From Lepidodermella squamata (taxonomy: Eukaryota > Gastrotricha): a DNA stretch of 64,000 bases. The translations under genes and the position numbers were made by a program. Shown in pieces: positions 22,072-33,094 of the stretch (positions are counted from its first letter, which is position 1; every line of letters starts with the position of its first letter). The notes below the pieces were generated by a model. The model saw only the letters and a program-made list of their open reading frames with translations. It did not search any database and was not told the origin of the DNA. The stretch covers positions 1,178,001 to 1,242,000 of the forward strand of contig JBLDXI010000023.1 of assembly GCA_047495785.1 (NCBI GenBank), read 5' to 3'.

Positions 22072-22315
22072 CGGCCTTTTACTCGGCTCCATCGCGATGT
22101 ACCGAATTTTCGGCGGGGACGATGCGCCAGCAATAGATTGTGCGAATCCACCACCCGACCCTGCAACTATTGATGGCGAAGCTGTAACAGCTATCAATTG
22201 CGTTGAGGTGGGTGATAAAAGCCGGAAGGGTGACTACTTCATTCTGGTAATGTCTGGGTTAGCAGTGCTTGGTAGCCTGTTTACGACCACTTTAGAGGCG
22301 GCAACAAAATGCTGA
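22072..22315 (+). pseudogene. Orphan last exon of a two-TM membrane protein
   Basis: After an acceptor-like tttctcag at 22064-22071 the frame reads GLLLGSIAMYRIFGG, a polar Pro/Asp/Cys segment (DCANPPPDPATIDGE, INCVEVGD), then YFILVMSGLAVLGSLF and a stop at 22313. That is two hydrophobic helices with an extracellular-type loop holding two Cys. There is no start ATG in frame and the preceding 600 bases are a LINE relic, so I infer a gene fragment cut off by the insertion, or a terminal exon whose partners I missed. Family not recognised. Confidence 0.35.
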
Positions 22316-23690
22316 CATTGCGTCGAAATATCGAAGCAGCATTCAGGCAGAAAAATGCTTTGTGATAGAATTCATCGGTTCATAATAAGCCATTAAAAAT
22401 TTGGAATAAATCGAAGTCTACAAGAACTTTGTTTCATGTTCAACAACGACGATGCTGCTTCGGACCAGATCTTTCCAGTATATAATTATTCCGGAATTTC
22501 GGAACTGAAAATATACATGAAATTGTGATTTTTCCGGATTACTGGCTAGGGAGCATACAACAATAACCGCAGCGCATGTATCGCCGGGAATCACTTAATA
22601 CAACTCTCATAAATTTGAATCGGGGCTCATTTTTAATCCTCTAAAGCATGGTTTTGACCAGGCTACGGCATGGGCAAGTGACCTCTTCTGAATTTCCTGT
22701 CGATGTTTCGGCTTTATTGGGTCACCTTGAGGTTCTAACAAAAAACTTCGAAAATTGAATTAATGTGCGTGTGCAATCATCTAACTAATTATTACCAACT
22801 AGCCATGAAAAAAGAAACCACGTGTGATCAATCATAATAAGGGTAGGTAGCTGCATAATTATGAGCTAGAAATGTGTAGCTTATATCTCATAAACATACT
22901 ACATAGGCATTTGGCATCTTAAAGGCAAAAAGGTCCGGTTAAGACTTAGGACATATATAAGGGAAAATAACTTAATTTCAGGATTTTTCACATTTTACGA
23001 AGTTCAAAGTCATATTAGTCATACCTTTCTATATAGGTATAGTTGAACGTTGAACCACATAGACCCTAGATGCTGGATACGGGATGATTGGCCGATTGAA
23101 AATTTCCGAATTTTTCCAGGCATGTGCCCGCATTTCCCATAAATCCTCTGCGTAGGTATTAGACATTTTTTATGCTTAAACCGGACTCAGAGAGTCCTGT
23201 TTAGACAGTACAATTATAATGTTAAGTCCACACTTTTGGATCGAGCCCCCCGGAAACGTCCGGTTTAGAAAAAGTCCGGTTTAGACCGGTCCGGTTAAGA
23301 CAACTTTCACTTATATTGCTAATTATATTGACTAATTAGGCCTATTGAAGGGTTGATAGTCCTAACCTGGTTCGGGGGGAAACTAATAGCAGCGATTAGA
23401 CTAAATAATGAAAAAGGCAGTCAGTTATGCGAGGCTCTCTCGGGTATTTTATTATAATTCTTCAAGGCTTATATAGCCAAGAAGACGCCAAATTAGATAA
23501 GTTATAATGATATACGGCACGTGATATTTCTGTCACAAGCGCTAGCTAATATTGAGAATGAACTAATGATAATAATCGGGACAGGGAACATAGCGATCCT
23601 CTCACCTATGCATATCGAAAGGGACATGTGGCTGAAATAGATTCAAACCTATCAGATTTCATTTTATATTTTTTTACTGATTACTGATAG
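22316..23690. other. Intergenic with repeated TCCGGTTTAGA motifs
   Basis: No gene. Between 22930 and 23312 the motif GTCCGGTTtAGAC recurs at least four times on the plus strand (22932, 23259, 23275, 23291) and once inverted (near 23180), hinting at a degraded inverted-repeat element. Confidence 0.4.
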
Positions 23691-23756
23691 AGTGGCGTGT
23701 GATGTGGTAACATTATATGGCTAATAAACGGAACTAGTCATCCTCATCGCTATACC
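23691..23756 (+). promoter_or_regulatory. Shared upstream block of GPCR copy A
   Basis: It matches the blocks before copies B-E: (C)TGGTAAcAT..ATGGCTAAT, then TCATCCTCATCGCTATACC, ending ~50 bases before the ATG. A diverged copy compared with B and E. Confidence 0.5.
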
Positions 23757-23806
23757 CCCTCACCGTTATAGCTCATTGGGCGATTTTTCCTTTGCTTTTC
23801 CACATA

Positions 23807-26800
23807 ATGATAAGAGCGATATTACTTTTGAGCTTTGTTGAAATTATCGCGAGTGAAACCATCGATGCTCACGAGAAGCAAGTGATAACTTCAAGTTGCA
23901 GCAAGTCAACCGATTCAGATAGGCTCAAAATACGGCTGCCTTTTCAGGATGCAATCTCTGGACCATTGGGCAGCGGAATATGGGCTTCTCAATCGATTCA
24001 AATAGCCCTCGATCGCCTGCGCTCGATGCCCAACTGGCTGCCGAACTACGACATAGAAATCGAACTTCTCGACAGTGAAGCCAACAACTCCGTTGTTATA
24101 TCACAGTTCATCCAACGGCTGTATTTCGATTCTGAAACGGAAGAAACTTTCCCCTTGATAACTATTCACGATATTTCAGGTCAAGCTCAAGAATATGAGT
24201 CATTGATGCTATCGCCTCTCAAATTCATCGGGGTAAGTTGCTTATCACTATTTATGATAGGTAAAATCCATTCCAATCATTAAAGGTCTCGAATTATCTA
24301 ACTTCTCTCAAGCTGACTACGGAACGATCGAAATTTCCGAATTTTTTCGGTCTTGGCGAGAGAGCTGATTACTTCTGCGCCGGGGTGGCCAGTTTCGCTC
24401 GAAAAATGAATTGGGATTCCGTTGGGCTCATCTCTGAAGTTGACGCGACTTGGAACTTGTACGACCGATGGTTTGTTCAGTATTTTGAGGCTAACAACGC
24501 CAAAGTCTCGCCAATCGCAAAGTTTTGGCCGGAGGATTTACAGAATACAGAGGAGGCTTTCGCCGAGCTGAAGGCAAGCCAATCTCGGATTATTTTACTA
24601 GCCGCCTGGGACAATGTTTTTGTCAGTTGCTGGCTTCATCGATTCGGTTTGTATGGTCCTAATTTCATCATAATGTACGCGAGCTGGAACAAGTTCGATG
24701 AAAATTCGACAATACCAGAGGAACTGAGTTGGTGTGACAGAACTTCGCTAATTGAAATTTTGAAGAGCTCCTTTTTGTACGTTGATCGAACTCTGGAAGA
24801 TGTTTATGGGGCGAATTCGACCCAGGATCTCACAGGCTACACTGCATCGGACTTCGAGATGGAATTGATGTTAACCCTCTAAGTCCGGCGGGTGTATGTG
24901 TAAGTCGCTTGGTGTTTTGGAAAGTTGCAAAAAAATGACAAAAATGTGTGTTACTATTGTAACTTTTAAAAGTGCTTGTGTTAACACAAGTCTTAAAATA
25001 TTTTCACCAATTTTTTTCATTTTGACCAAAAACGTCGTTTTTACATGTCGAAACACAAGCGAAACGATGTAAAAAATGTTTATTTGTGGGAACACACCTA
25101 TGTGGTTTAGCACGTAATTTTTTATTTATTTGGCAATTTTCAGGTCCTCTTCACTGCTACTGTCGTCTTCAAGTGACATTTGATAACGAAGTTAACAATT
25201 TTGGGGAACCATAAAATAAATTATTGCAGGTCTTTTATATGGCTGTCTTCTCATGTTTCGCAATGCCATGCGAACCCATTGTTTTGCAACAAACACCTTG
25301 AAAAGTCCTGTTACATCATACTTGTGTTTCGACTTGTAACAAAACTCTGAAAATTTTGATGCAAGTTGACAAAACCTCGATTTTTCGGCCAGGATTAGTT
25401 GATAAATCAGTGGCACCTTGACAAACCGGCTAGCATTACCGGCGCGCACCCTAACTACGCGCTTTTAGCCGATGAAAATCGATATCGAATCGGCGGCAAT
25501 CAAATTTATCGGAATTGGTACGCCAAAATCACTTGATAACTTTTTGTCAAGTGAAAAATGGCTGTCACTAGAGTGCGTAAGCACCAGATGTTGCTGACAA
25601 CATTTTTATAAGCACAGCTGCGCAACTCAATTTAGGGCCTTGAAAACAGTGATTAAAAGATCGTATGTGTTTTCGCATGTTAATTGGTTTCCAAAACACG
25701 TTCGTGTGTTCGAATGGCAATCAGAGCGACAAAAAATTGCCCCTCATCATGTGTGCACACATAATGGCACATGTGTTTCGACGAGTTTAAGAGTCGAGGG
25801 ACATTTACCTAATTACTGTGTTGTGTAATCGCACGTTGCGGACGCGCCCGCCTGGGTGCTGCAAGCTCAGGTAAGGGGCTCAACCGTGGTATAAAAATTT
25901 TATGCCGAAAATTAATAAGCAATCCACACCTACGCCGAGAAGTTGCAATTGACGAAAACCCATAGTCGGACTTAGAGGGTTAAGGATCCCTGAGCATCAA
26001 CGATCTCTTCCTCTAACTTACCCATTTTATGAGCGAATACTTTTCATTGGACTAATTCTGAATCATACAGAAGCTATTCTCGCTACTAAAGGAGAAACTC
26101 TATCAGATTGGACCACAAACCAAGCTTTGTTCCAGCAAAATGGTTCAGAAATAGTTTCTGTAATGAAAGAGGCTATTATGCGAACTGAATTCACTGGTTT
26201 GAAAGGAATCTACCGATTCGACCCTAATTCTATGCTCTCAACCGGAGGTCAGCCTATTGCATTTTCTCAGATAAGATTCGAAAATAACCAATCCGTTCAA
26301 TGCGTTGGGGCCAACTTTCTGTCATGGATGAATGATTCTACTGTTATGAAGGCTGACTGTCCCTTCGTGTGGCTCACCAAGTCGAAACTACCTCCGAGGG
26401 GCGAAATATCTGTGATTGAAGTTAAGGAGTCCCTTTTGACGAGAGAGGCTGATATAGTTCTGAAGTCAATCGCCGGCCTCCTCGTTTCGATCAATGTAGG
26501 TAGTATGGCTGCGAATCGAGGGCATACTATCAGGACAATGGGAATCTTCGGAAATATCCTCATGGTCAGTCACGCTTTCCTCATACCTTCAAGCTGGTCG
26601 GATGATATTGGGAAATACTTCTCAGCCATGATTTTTCTCGTAATTTCAGGATTTTCAACGATATGGATAGCGAATTTGTTTGACCTTGAAAGTCTTGAGC
26701 TTAAAACTCGGGCTCGCAGTACGCCGAGAGTCTCGGCTAGAACGAGTATTCAATTCTTTAACCCCCAACCTATAAAGGTTGATTACTCATTTGTTCGAAA

Positions 26801-27407
26801 GGTGACCCCAAAGAACATTTTCATGGCTCTGATTTTCACATCAGTTGAGGCGATTTTCACAGCGATTATGTTGATTTTAAATCCAATATCGAAGCTGGAC
26901 GTTCTAGCCCAAGTTGACTTTGCATCGGATGACGACGTTCTGAGACGAATTATTCGCAACGAAGCCTCAGTTCTCGATTCTCTCACAGCTTCGATCAGTG
27001 GAAAAGTTTTGCTGGCGCTTATCTTCGTCCCATTGCTGCTGATTGTTATCAGATCTCTCTTTTTGGCTAAACAGAGAGGCCGCTATGCTAACAAGCCGCT
27101 GGCCGTCAGCATAATTGCTTCTGCGAGTGTGATTGCAGCCGGGATATTGGTTGGCATAACTCAGGCTGCTGATGGGCGAAGTCTCATGTTGACGGTGTCC
27201 ATAGTTGTGTTATGTCTGGGCTCGATTAGCACCGCTGCTTTCGCCGCTGGGTTGTCATGGGGAAATTTGTTTAAGCTCTTCACCCAATCACCTCTGCCCA
27301 ATCATCAAACCCAGGAACCTGCAAATTCAGTTAGTTTGACTCGAACCTCGAACCGCAGCTCTAATCGATTGCAAAAGCAGGCAGTATCCGGCGAACCCAT
27401 CCGTTAG
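23807..27407 (+). pseudogene. GABA-B-like class C GPCR, copy A, interrupted by a TTAA element
   Basis: Exon 1 is 23807-24232 (signal peptide MIRAILLLSFVEIIAS), then a 53-base intron, and exon 2 is 24286-27407, split by a foreign 1.1-kb element at 24875-25979. Counting only one TTAA, the two halves stay in frame (589 + 143 bases before the next shared codon = a multiple of three). So only the insertion blocks the gene. As it stands translation stops just inside the element (GAATTGATGTTAACCCTCTAA). The ligand-binding lobes (RSMPNWLPNYDIEIELLD; FGLGERADYFCAG) and all seven helices match copy B. The C-tail is longer and Ser/Arg-rich (TRTSNRSSNRLQKQ). The sequence just after the insertion (RIPEHQRSLPLTYPF) differs from all other copies, so some local divergence predates or accompanied it. 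Confidence 0.8.
24875..25979. mobile_element. piggyBac-like non-autonomous TTAA element
   Basis: It is flanked by TTAA on both sides (24871-24874 and 25980-25983) with perfect 13-base inverted ends, CCCTCTAAGTCCG and CGGACTTAGAGGG. A TTAA target and CCY-starting ends are the mark of piggyBac-type elements. Its internal frames (80 codons at 24871-25113 and 85 codons at 25192-25449, both minus) show no transposase motif, so it would be moved in trans. AT-rich and unlike its host gene. Confidence 0.82.
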
Positions 27408-27771
27408 CAGAATCGGGACTTCGAAATGATGCCCCGCAGACGACGAAAAGAACCTATACTTTTCTAAACGCTTGACTTAGTTCTAAAATATTCCGTAGCC
27501 AAATAGCCATTTTGCCGATTCGATATCACCAAACCCCTAGTAAAGCTTCATTTGATATTGATAAAATTAAGTGAACATGTATTGTCGGATAATTGCTCAC
27601 ATTTTAGATTATCGGATGAAATAAGGCACTTTTATAATAAAGGAGACAAATGTCTGACGAAGAGGTCACGCTCCAATTTCAAGGAAATTGTCATGATGAA
27701 TTTAGTTTGCTTTAGAAGAAAGCATTTAAATCTACCGCATTAGGGTGATGGTTTCAACCTAGTCTTTCTTA
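27408..27771. other. Between copy A and the MRH-like gene
   Basis: No gene seen. It partly resembles the flank after copy B (motifs around 'ggcacttTtataataaAggag'), consistent with duplication of 3' flanks. Confidence 0.4.
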
Positions 27772-28654
27772 TTATTGATTGAAGGTTTCCTTTACTGCAT
27801 GGCGAGTATTGTCGGTTGGGCAGCATTTGCTGCATCGAATTTCAGAAAACTGAAAAACAAACAACCATAACAATTGTTAAAATGTTCAAGGGAATTCGGT
27901 ATAGAGCGTACGTACCCAAAGCAGGTGGCCATGAGTGTCCAGGTCGGCTTCGTATTTGAAGGGCATGAATACTGGGTTAGTTGCCGTTGGGTCGCATGTG
28001 AGGAAAGCCACAGAACGGCTGTTAATCCAAAGGTTTATATATTAGAGCTTGTGGCACTAAAGCTAAAGAAAATTGAATTCGACCCACAACTTCAGAAATT
28101 GTGATTAGTGGGCCGGTTAGAATGGATTGAATACGGTCGATTCAAGCCCAATGTTTCGTTTACGCCTAGACTTCGCCCAGAGATCTCAGAGATTATTGGT
28201 ATACCCCGATTCCAGATTGTTAAATCAGAAAGTCAGAATCAACCGAATAACTTACTGCTTCTGTTCAATGGAATTCTGTACAAGGGCTAGCGTTGCGTTT
28301 AAATTGCTAGGCATAGTTCGCAATTGGAAGTCTGTCGTGCTTGGTTCTGCAATAACATTCGCATATGAACTTGACCATTCAGCCCATTGGCACACGCTGG
28401 CTCTGTTGTGGCAAGGGGTTGGTCAAAGCTCGGCAAAATGCGAAGTCGTAGCTCCAAGTATCTACCTCATCCACAGCACTTAGCGTAAGGTTGGAATAGC
28501 TTGTGAAATTTATGAATCCGCTGCCATCCGCAAGTTTACAAGCACAGGTACCCATCTTGAAATCTGACGTGCAAGCAGATCGGCCGGATTCTGCCACGCT
28601 CAGAGCGAGCTGTGAGCTAACGAGGAGTAAAATAGCAATCAAGTCAAACATCAT
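27772..28654 (-). pseudogene. MRH-like secreted protein with a frameshift
   Basis: Minus-strand exons 28654-28256, 28018-27916 and 27849-27772 match the first module of the three-module gene at 7.4 kb: signal peptide (MMFDLIAILLLVSSQLALSV), CKLADGSGFINFTS, YDFAFCRAL, then after a shift CHNRASVCQWAEW, LALVQNS, RSVAFLTCDP, and finally FSEIRCSKCCP and a stop. The frame breaks at ~28411-28416 in the run ccccttgcc, where the expected CHNRASVC continues one base out. Splice junctions around introns 1 and 2 are otherwise in phase. It is either a pseudogene or carries a sequence error in a C-run. Only one MRH-like module is present. It lies head-to-head with copy B across ~1.9 kb. Confidence 0.6.
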
Positions 28655-30490
28655 ATTCGGGCTTTCTGCAAGGTGCACAAAGAATTCCTGAAATAACAGT
28701 GAGGATGCAAAGAAATATACAAGCGATAAGCGCTGGACTGTTTGATTGCGAGGCTTCTTGTGTTGATTTTATGCTATCTCTTCCAGCTACAATTGTGTGC
28801 GCACTCAACAGTCACAATTCTCTATGAACCCTATGATGCTGGCTGCCGCGTGAATCCTGATTCCTGATTAGAAAATGAGATAAAAAATAATGGAGATCAC
28901 ATATTCCCCAGTTTCAGTTTTTGTTGAAAATTGCAAGTTGAAAACCAGAATCCTTGCGGCTTCGTACGCTAAAACAGTTGTTCTCCAATCCTGGCACGCG
29001 TACCAGTCGTGGAACTCCCAGAAAACTGATCGGCATGCGTGCCAAAACTGGAGTTGTGACTGCGTGTCTTTAAGAATTACTATCATCAGTTTTATTCTCA
29101 TTTTTAGAGGTGTTAGGCGTAATTTTTTTAAATGCCTGAAGGTTTATTCGAATTTCCATTATATACCTAAGGTTCATAAATCATGCAGTGCGACTTTCAG
29201 AGGGGGAGGGGAGAGAGGAGATTCATCCACTCCAGCTCGGTCAGTTCGGACAAGAGAATGGCATTTTTCCAGAGCTGTTTCGTCAATTTTGAGAGGCTTT
29301 GGAGCTTGTTTTAGTGGAAAGTCTTCAGCATTTTATCGCTTCGCTCTTTTCTGTATGAAATCACGAGTCATCAGGGCAAATACAGCAAAAAAGTATTTCC
29401 GCCCCAGGCACCCCCCGGAAATATATTGGAATAGCACGCGAAACCCTTGACATGTCACTTTTCTTGCACAGCATCAAAAAAGTTTGAGAACCACTGCGCT
29501 AAAAGACCAGTTGTTGTCTCGACAACTACACAGGGCCGTGAAAGTACCGAATCAAATCCTTATAATGGTTAACACTTCCCTCAAGAATATTGTCTTGAAG
29601 GCTAGGGCAAACTGGACAAGAAAATGAAAATGTAGCCCGCTGTTTCATCGATTCCGGGACGATTTGGAGCGTGTTTCAGTGGAGAATTTTGTGAATCGAA
29701 TTTTAAAAATTGCCTCGAGTCGCTCAATTTTCAGTTGTAGTCGCTAGTCATATTATCGCAATATTTCTGCTGAACCTAGAAATGTTATGGATTAAGCGTC
29801 TCCTCGAAGTATGCCATAGCTTGAACCGGCGATGAGTTGGCGTTGGTCGGCCGTTTTTTGGTGGGAGGGGCTCAGGCCCTTCCTTATTAAGGGAGGCATT
29901 ATAGTAGAGTTGAGTATGGCGCTATAAATTCGATCATCTCGTACCATTCACCTTTTCACTTTGAGCTAGCATTTCACTAGTACTAGTTTCGCTATGATAA
30001 TAGAAGTTTCTCGGAGGGCTTTTGAATCTAACTACAGACTGGGAAGATGCCCTATAGCCTATAGTAGCGGTAAAATCGGAATAAAACTCATATTTTAAAG
30101 TCGACTAAACTTTGTTAATTATTAATCTAAGAAAATACGGCTTGTTCGTTCGCACAACTTTTCTAATCGAACGAAAACTAGATCTGGACAGCTCGTTCTG
30201 TTAGTTTTGTTGCAGAATATAGATTGGAATGTTGAAGTTCGCCAACTTATTTTATCGACTGCACGGCATGTGCTGTGGTAACGTGACATGGCCAATAACC
30301 GACATTCGTCATCATCCTCCTCGCTTACAATCATAGAAATAAACAGAATCAAGACTTGGCGCTCGATTTTTCGTCGCTCGATTTTTTAATCAAATGGAAA
30401 CTCACCCTTGAGCAATGTCGTCTTTAGACTCTGCGGCTAATTATACCTGATTAAAATGTTGATTGAAGTTACACGGTTTCTTTTATAGAT
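28655..30490. other. Repeat-rich intergenic region
   Basis: No gene found; the 186-codon frame at 28890-29450 has no motif. An hAT-type terminal sequence ends at 29496 (AAAAAAGTTTGAGAACCACTG, the inverse of CAGTGGTTCTCAAAC). Two related ~60-base stretches near 29270 and 29638 (GCTGTTTCrTCrATT...TTTGGAGC) are direct repeats. At 30247-30334 lies an extra copy of the GPCR upstream block, 250 bases before the real one. Confidence 0.45.
30247..30334 (+). promoter_or_regulatory. Extra (orphan) copy of the GPCR upstream block
   Basis: GCACGGCATGTGCTG, GGTAACGTGACATGGCCAAT and CCGACATTCGTCATC match the blocks that precede GPCR copies, but no receptor exon follows before the next block at 30491. It is almost identical in type to the orphan at 50271. 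Either a relic of a deleted receptor copy or a duplicated enhancer-like element. Confidence 0.45.
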
Positions 30491-30556
30491 TGCGCGGCAT
30501 GCGCTGGTAACATCACATGGCTAATGACCGATTTTTTCCATCCTCGTCGCTATACC
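30491..30556 (+). promoter_or_regulatory. Shared upstream block of GPCR copy B
   Basis: Reads TGCGCGGCATGCGCTGGTAA, CATCACATGGCTAATGACCG and CATCCTCGTCGCTATACC, ending 34 bases before the ATG. It is the best-preserved of the blocks. Probably core promoter plus transcription start; no TATA box is present. Confidence 0.55.
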
Positions 30557-30590
30557 GTCGCTTTAGTTCATTAGGAAATTTCTCTCGAAA

Positions 30591-33094
30591 ATGATAACAG
30601 CATTATTGCTCTTGAGCCTCCTGAAGTTCCTCGCGAGTCAATCCATCGATGCTCCTGAGAAGCACGTGATTACAGCAAGCAGCAGCAACGTAACCGATTC
30701 AGATAGGCCCAAAATACGGATACTTTACCAGGATACAAACACTGGACCATTAGGCAGCGGAATATGGCCTTTCGAATCTATGCAAGTAGCCCTTGATCGG
30801 CTGCGCTCGATGCCCAACTGGCTGCCGAACTACGACATTGAGATCGAACTTCTGGACGATCAAGGCAACGACTCTGTTTCCATTTCTCAGTTCACCCAAC
30901 GGCTGTATTTTGACTCTGAAACCGAAGACATTTTCCCATTAATGGGGATTCAAGATATAGCGGGTGAAGTTCAAGAATTACAAGCATTGATGGTATCCTC
31001 TCTCAATTTCATCGGCGTAAGTTACTTATCATCTAAGAGAGGTAAAATGCATTCTAATCATTCAAGGTGTCGAACTATCTAAGTTCTCTCAAGCTGACAA
31101 CCGAAAGGTCAAAATTTCCAAATTTCTTCGGTCTTGGCGAAAGGGCTGATTATTTCTGCGCTGGTGTGGTTAGTTTTGCTCGAAAAATGAACTGGAACTC
31201 TGTTGGGCTTATCTCTGAAGTCGAACCGACTTGGAACTTGTTCGACCGATGGTTTGTTCAGTACTTTGAGGCTAACAACGCTAAAGTCTCGCCAATCGCA
31301 AAGTTTTGGCCGGAAGATTTACAAAATACAGAGGATGCTTTTGCTGAGTTGAAAGAAAGCCAAGCTCGGATCATCATAACAGCCGCTTTGGACAACGTGT
31401 TTGTCAGCTGCTGGCTTCACCGATTCGGCTTGTATGGTCCTCATTTCGTCATTATTTTCGGGAGCTGGAACACGTTCGATGAAAATTCAACAATACCAGA
31501 GGAACTGAGTTGGTGTGACAGAACTTCGCTCATTGAAATTTTGCAGAGCTCTATCGTTTACGTTGATGGACCTCTGGAAAATGTTTACGGGGTAAATTCG
31601 ACCCAGGATCTAACAGGCTACACTGCATCGGAATTTAAAATAGAACTGATGTCTCGAATCGAAGACTATCAACCTTCTCCCATGCCTTTTATTTTTTATG
31701 AGCGAATCATGTTCATGGGGCTCATTCTAAATCATACAGAAGCTATTCTTGCTACGAAAGGCCAAACTCTGTCGGATTGGACAACAAACCAAGAACGATT
31801 CCAGCAAAATGGATCGGAAATCGTTTCTGTAATGAAAGAGGCCGTGTTGAGAACGGAATTCACTGGTTTAAAAGGAATCTACAGATTCGACCCTCATACC
31901 ATGCTGTCCACTGGAGGGCAGCCAATTGCGTTTTCTCAGATAAGATTCGAGAATAACCAATCCGTTCAATGCGTTGGGGCCAACTATCTGTCATGGTTGA
32001 ATGATTCTATCGTTATGAAGACTGACTGCCCGTACGTGTGGTTAACGAAGTCGAAACTACCTCCGAGGGGACACATATCTGTGATTGAAGTTAGGGAGTC
32101 CCTATTGACGAGAGAGGCTGATATAGTTCTGAAGTCAATCGCCGGCCTCCTCGTTTCGATCAATGTAGGTAGTATGGCTGCGAATAGAGGGCATAAAATC
32201 AGGACAATGGGAATCTTCGGAAATATCCTCATGGTCAGCCACGCTTTCCTCATACCATCAACCTGGTCGGATGATATTGGGAAATACTTCTCAGCGCTGA
32301 TTTTTCTCGTAATTTCAGGATTTTCAACGATATGGATAGCGAATTTGTTTGACCTTGAAAGTCTTGAGCTTAAAACTCGGGCTCGCAGTACGCCGAGAGT
32401 CTCGGCTAGAACGAGTGTTCAATTCTTTAACCCCCAACCTATAAAGGTTGATTACCATTCGTTTGTTCAAAACCTGACCTCAAAGCAAATTTCCACGGCC
32501 TTGATTCTCTCATCAGTTGAGGCGATCTTTACAGCGACTCTTCTGGGTTTATATCCAATAACGAAACTAGACGTTCTAGCCCAAGTTGAATTTTTATCAG
32601 ATGACGACGTTTTGAAGCGAATCATTCGCAACGAAGCCTCTGTTCTCGATTCTCTCACAACTTCGATTGGTGGGAAGGTTTTGCTGGCGCTTATCTTCGT
32701 CCCATTGCTGCTGGTTGTTATCAGATCTCTCTTTTTGGCTAAACAGAGAGGCCGCTATGCTAATAAGCCACTGGCCGTCAGCATAACTGCTTCGGCGAGC
32801 GTGATTGTCGCCGGGATTTTGGTTGGCATAACCCAGGCTGCTGACGGGCGAAGTCTCATGCTAACAGTGTCGACAGTTCTGTTATGCCTGGGCTCTATTA
32901 GCACTGCTGCTTTCGCCGTTGGATTGCCGTGGGAAAACGTACGTAAGCCCACTGTCGTGTCGCCTTCGACTAATCTCCGATCACGCGAATCTAAAAATTC
33001 AGTTGTTTTGACTCGATCCGCAGCTCTAATCGACGGCAAAAGCAGGCATTATCCTACGAATCCGCTAGTTGGTATAACTGGAACTTCAAAATGA
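30591..33094 (+). CDS. GABA-B-like class C GPCR, copy B (reference copy)
   Basis: Exon 1 30591-31016, 50-base intron, exon 2 31067-33094; phase 0, 817 residues. Residues 1-16 are a signal peptide. The Venus-flytrap domain (~45-465) follows GABA-B receptors in order: GPLGSGIW, LRSMPNWLPNYDIEIELLD, FPNFFGLGERADYF, MNWNSVGLISEVEPTWNLF, ARIIITAALDNVFVSCWLHR. There is no Cys-rich domain, as in the GABA-B class. Seven hydrophobic helices lie at about 490-512, 521-538, 548-570, 616-637, 677-699, 709-730 and 738-763, then a 54-residue tail with basic and Ser motifs. The TM3/second-loop Cys pair usual in class C receptors is absent, and the GABA-contact serines (in GCSS and YGSS of GABA-B1) are replaced. 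So it should be a G-protein-coupled receptor for an unknown small ligand at the cell surface. Confidence 0.85.

Noticed and set aside
28890-29450. 186-codon plus-strand frame
   Set aside because: Low-quality composition, overlaps hAT-end and direct-repeat sequence, no motif or paralogue.
31984-32253. Antisense open frames of 80-105 codons recurring in every GPCR copy (e.g. 31984-32253, 43532-43846, 47717-47986, 52494-52742)
   Set aside because: They lie opposite the same conserved helix-1/2 codons and their similarity follows from the sense strand. No splice sites, motifs or start context of their own.
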